Origin: Anaeramoeba flamelloides
Lineage: Eukaryota > Metamonada > Anaeramoebidae
Assembly: GCA_027625915.1 (NCBI GenBank)
Contig: JANTQA010000026.1
Coordinates: 3,472,001-3,536,000 of the forward strand
Direction: 5' to 3'
DNA: 64,000 nt
How positions within the stretch are numbered: the stretch's first letter is position 1; each line of letters opens with the position of its first letter. A model generated the notes under the pieces. It was given only the letters and a program-made list of their open reading frames with translations, had not been told where the DNA came from and searched no databases. Shown here piece after piece: positions 62,301 to 64,000 of this stretch. A program made the position numbers and the translations under genes.

Positions 62301-63427
62301 CACAATGGTCTTTTTATATTAAAATAAAAATCCATGAATTTTTGAGCAATTGATAAACAATTGGAAAAGTATTTGATTAGGATTATTGAATCCCCAACCT
62401 TTCTAATGGTGGATGGTATATTAAAATTTATTGATTATATAAACTATAAAAGATAATAATTGATAATATTTGTTTTTCGATTTCAAATTATAGAATTTTT
62501 TATTATCGAAACTCTAATAAATTAATGTATGTTTGAATATATTAATTATCCTTTGAAAATAATGAGTGGAGTGATATTATTAATAAAAAAAAATATGAAA
62601 AAAAAAAAAAAACAACTAAAATTGTCTTTTTAATTTTATAAATTATCTCATTAATTCAAATAATAAATTAATAATAAATTTTGATGATTTAGAAATGGCT
62701 ACCTGAAGAACATATACATACAAACGTATTATCTGGGCAATTAAGAAGTTATCGGACGTTTACACATGATTTCCATGATTTGATTAAATATGAGTATGGG
62801 TGGAATTTTGAAATGGCAACAAAGAAGATCTTAAAATGCCATACATGCATTTTTAATTATCGTTTTCAAAATAAAATCACACCAGAGATGATTAATACAG
62901 TATTCGAATCCCCAAAGATTAAAGATATCCGTCCATTTATTTACTGGGTTTATACAGGTTTATTAAGTGTTCCAAAGGATAAAGAATTAATTCAAAATAT
63001 ATTATTGACTTTAGGGCATCTTGATTTATTTGAAATCAAAAACACAAGATCTAAATTTCTACAGGATATTGAAAAAATTATGAACCAAAATATTGGGGTA
63101 GATTTTAAAATACTTTTAAAAGATAAATATTTTTTTGTCCATAAAATTATACTTGTTGCAAGATTATCTTGGTTTCGGAATAAATTATTAAACCCAAATG
63201 GGCAATTTAATTCCATTTCTATTTTAAAAATTAATTCTAGTTGTACAATCAAATCATTTGAAATATTTATTTCATTTGTATATACAGGTAGAATAGACGA
63301 TAATTTAAATCAAGATTTGGTTGATGAATTACTTGTTCTTTGTGATCATTATGGCTTATCAAAGTACTCAGCTCTTTATTATCAAATTTTAGTTTCTCAT
63401 CTTCGTAATAAAGAGGATGATAATTAA
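53536..63427 (+). CDS. Ankyrin-repeat protein with C-terminal BTB domains (six exons, 634 residues)
   Basis: Exons: 53536-53664, 55112-55231, 55523-55828, 58621-58887, 59788-60135 and 62693-63427. All lengths are multiples of three and every intron is phase 0. Ankyrin motifs: GKTPLHYTLQ, ITPLHLFCKQ and RTPLHYLLKSNP (exon 3), YTPLHFACKFN and GNTPLHLCTKHQVN (exon 4), ITPLHYVTFK (exon 5, with a Lys-rich 70-residue insert). Exon 6 starts KWLPEEHIHTNV. It holds a degenerate BTB-like segment (HTCIFNYRF ... PFIYWVYTGLL) and then a standard BTB (VDFKILLKDKYFFVHKIIL ... FEIFISFVYTGRID). BTB proteins usually dimerise and act as adaptors for cullin-3 ubiquitin ligases; ankyrins would bind the partner. 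The start ATG at 53536 opens MINHDFQISKRDQELW. An exon hidden in the last intron cannot be excluded. Confidence 0.88.
53665..55111 (+). other. Ankyrin-BTB gene intron 1 (1.4 kb)
   Basis: The donor GTAATT follows VVN and the acceptor ATATTAG precedes KQAPIHSL. T-tracts are present near 53770 and 53880; nothing else was recognised. Confidence 0.75.
55829..58620 (+). other. Ankyrin-BTB gene intron 3 (2.8 kb)
   Basis: The donor GTAACTTTTTT follows the repeat end VNSKD. The acceptor TTAAAAAG is weak but fixed by phase and by YTPLHFA. It contains the second copy of repeat C (56870-57960). Confidence 0.7.
56870..57960. repeat. 1.1-kb dispersed repeat, copy 2 (family C)
   Basis: It is the partner of 7590-8720, in the same orientation relative to the window. 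Relative to transcription one copy lies in a minus-strand intron and the other in a plus-strand intron. Confidence 0.6.
58888..59787 (+). other. Ankyrin-BTB gene intron 4 (0.9 kb)
   Basis: The donor GTAATT merges into T24. An (AT)n microsatellite lies at 59267-59308. The acceptor is TTAAAAG before AGT ATA ACT CCA. Confidence 0.7.
59267..59308. repeat. (AT)n microsatellite
   Basis: A pure AT dinucleotide run of about 40 bases lies within intron 4. Confidence 0.95.
60136..62692 (+). other. Ankyrin-BTB gene intron 5 (2.6 kb)
   Basis: The donor GTAGGA follows LDIQD and the acceptor GATTTAG lies at 62692. It contains an enlarged, decayed family B copy (61030-62235) and purine-rich sequence at 61740-61960. 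I looked for a further ankyrin exon and saw no TPLH-type motif. Confidence 0.65.
61030..62235. mobile_element. Decayed, enlarged family B element, copy 4
   Basis: The left part carries TTTTCCAGTCAAAAT, ATATTAGAAGAA, TATTGCAAGATCGATAGTAA and AAAAATGTGTTATTCTAATG. The right end has TAATTGATATCTGTAA and GTGCCACTTTGGCCAAAATA. About 500 bases of unrelated sequence are inserted between. Confidence 0.55.
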
Positions 63428-63676
63428 AAAGTTATCAAAGTTTATTTTACAAATGGTATAAAACTAATATTAATACGAAATATTTTTACAATGAAAATCA
63501 ATTTTACTTATGCTATTTATACCTTCGTTCACAAATATTTTTATTATTATTATTCCTTTTATCTACTGAAAATAATGAGACTAAATTTGAGTGCAAGTAT
63601 TTTTAAATATACTTGTTAGTATTTTATTATTTTTATTTATTAAAACTACCTCAAAATTTGAAAAGTAATTTTAAAA

Positions 63677-63708
<32 letters not shown>

Positions 63709-64000
63709 CATTGTCGTATTTTATCACCAGGCGACTCTAATTTCATTCATAATATTGTGAAAATTTTGAAAAAAACAATAAAAAATGTTTTTCATCGGTA
63801 ATTTTATCAATCTTAATACAAGATCAATTTTTTTATTCTTTTATTTTGTAATCGGATATAATGAATTTTTTTTTTTTTTCAAGTTATTAAAAAGAATAGA
63901 TTAATTTTTTGTTTACTAGATTAATTTTAAAAGTCTCCAAATTTTAAAGTAGATTTTTTTTTTATCATTATTCGTTAAATATTTGAAGTAAAATCAAAGA
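63428..64000. other. 3' flank of the ankyrin-BTB gene
   Basis: AT-rich with a short (AT)n run near 63688-63709. An open frame of about 60 codons crosses the AT repeat and has no supporting feature. Confidence 0.6.

Noticed and set aside
63613-63801. 62-codon frame after the ankyrin-BTB gene
   Set aside because: It runs through an (AT)n repeat (Tyr-Ile alternation) and has no family signal.
1-64000. tRNA, rRNA, CRISPR or retroviral/viral remnants
   Set aside because: I looked for cloverleaf boxes, rRNA-like GC-rich stretches, regular spacer arrays and reverse-transcriptase or capsid motifs and saw none.

Overview
This is a very AT-rich eukaryotic nuclear window. It reads as a free-living protist with a standard genetic code: reading frames run without in-frame TAA/TAG/TGA, proteins carry long Asn, Lys, Asp, KE and EN tracts, and genes are cut by GT-AG introns that range from about 0.1 kb to 6 kb. 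Large amoebozoan-style signalling proteins (BEACH, CARMIL, Ras/RGS, multi-PH RasGAP, ankyrin-BTB) with long introns fit an amoeba such as Anaeramoeba better than Dictyostelium, whose introns are short. The genus is an inference from style, not from a marker gene.

Layout. Bases 1-19250 (minus strand) hold the 5' part of a giant BEACH-family gene in four exons; its C-terminal half lies left of the window. A divergent intergenic region (19251-23029) separates it from a plus-strand gene that begins with a CARMIL-type PH and leucine-rich-repeat region (23030-31502) and runs, across a 47-base poly-A tract, into an ankyrin / Ras-like GTPase / RGS reading frame (31478-34207); I think these are one gene of about 1,600 residues. 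After 4.4 kb of repeats comes a plus-strand gene (38616-50000, about 2,800 residues) made of six copies of a PH / helical-hairpin / SH3-like unit followed by a RasGAP domain; its frame is broken once beside an Asn-coding AAT tract. A third plus-strand gene (53536-63427, six exons, 634 residues) is an ankyrin-repeat protein ending in one clear and one degenerate BTB domain.

Non-coding DNA is full of non-autonomous, fold-back (MITE-like) DNA elements in introns and intergenic regions. At least two multi-copy families and several single hairpin elements have recognisable inverted ends. I saw no rRNA, tRNA, CRISPR array, or retroviral or viral remnant.

Together the genes suggest small-GTPase and membrane/actin signalling: a Ras-like GTPase tied to an actin-capping regulator fold and an RGS domain, next to a predicted catalytically intact RasGAP. 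Most notable are the two fusion architectures, a 60% GC island inside the ankyrin exon, introns placed exactly at ankyrin-repeat boundaries, and T-tracts just downstream of many 5' splice sites.
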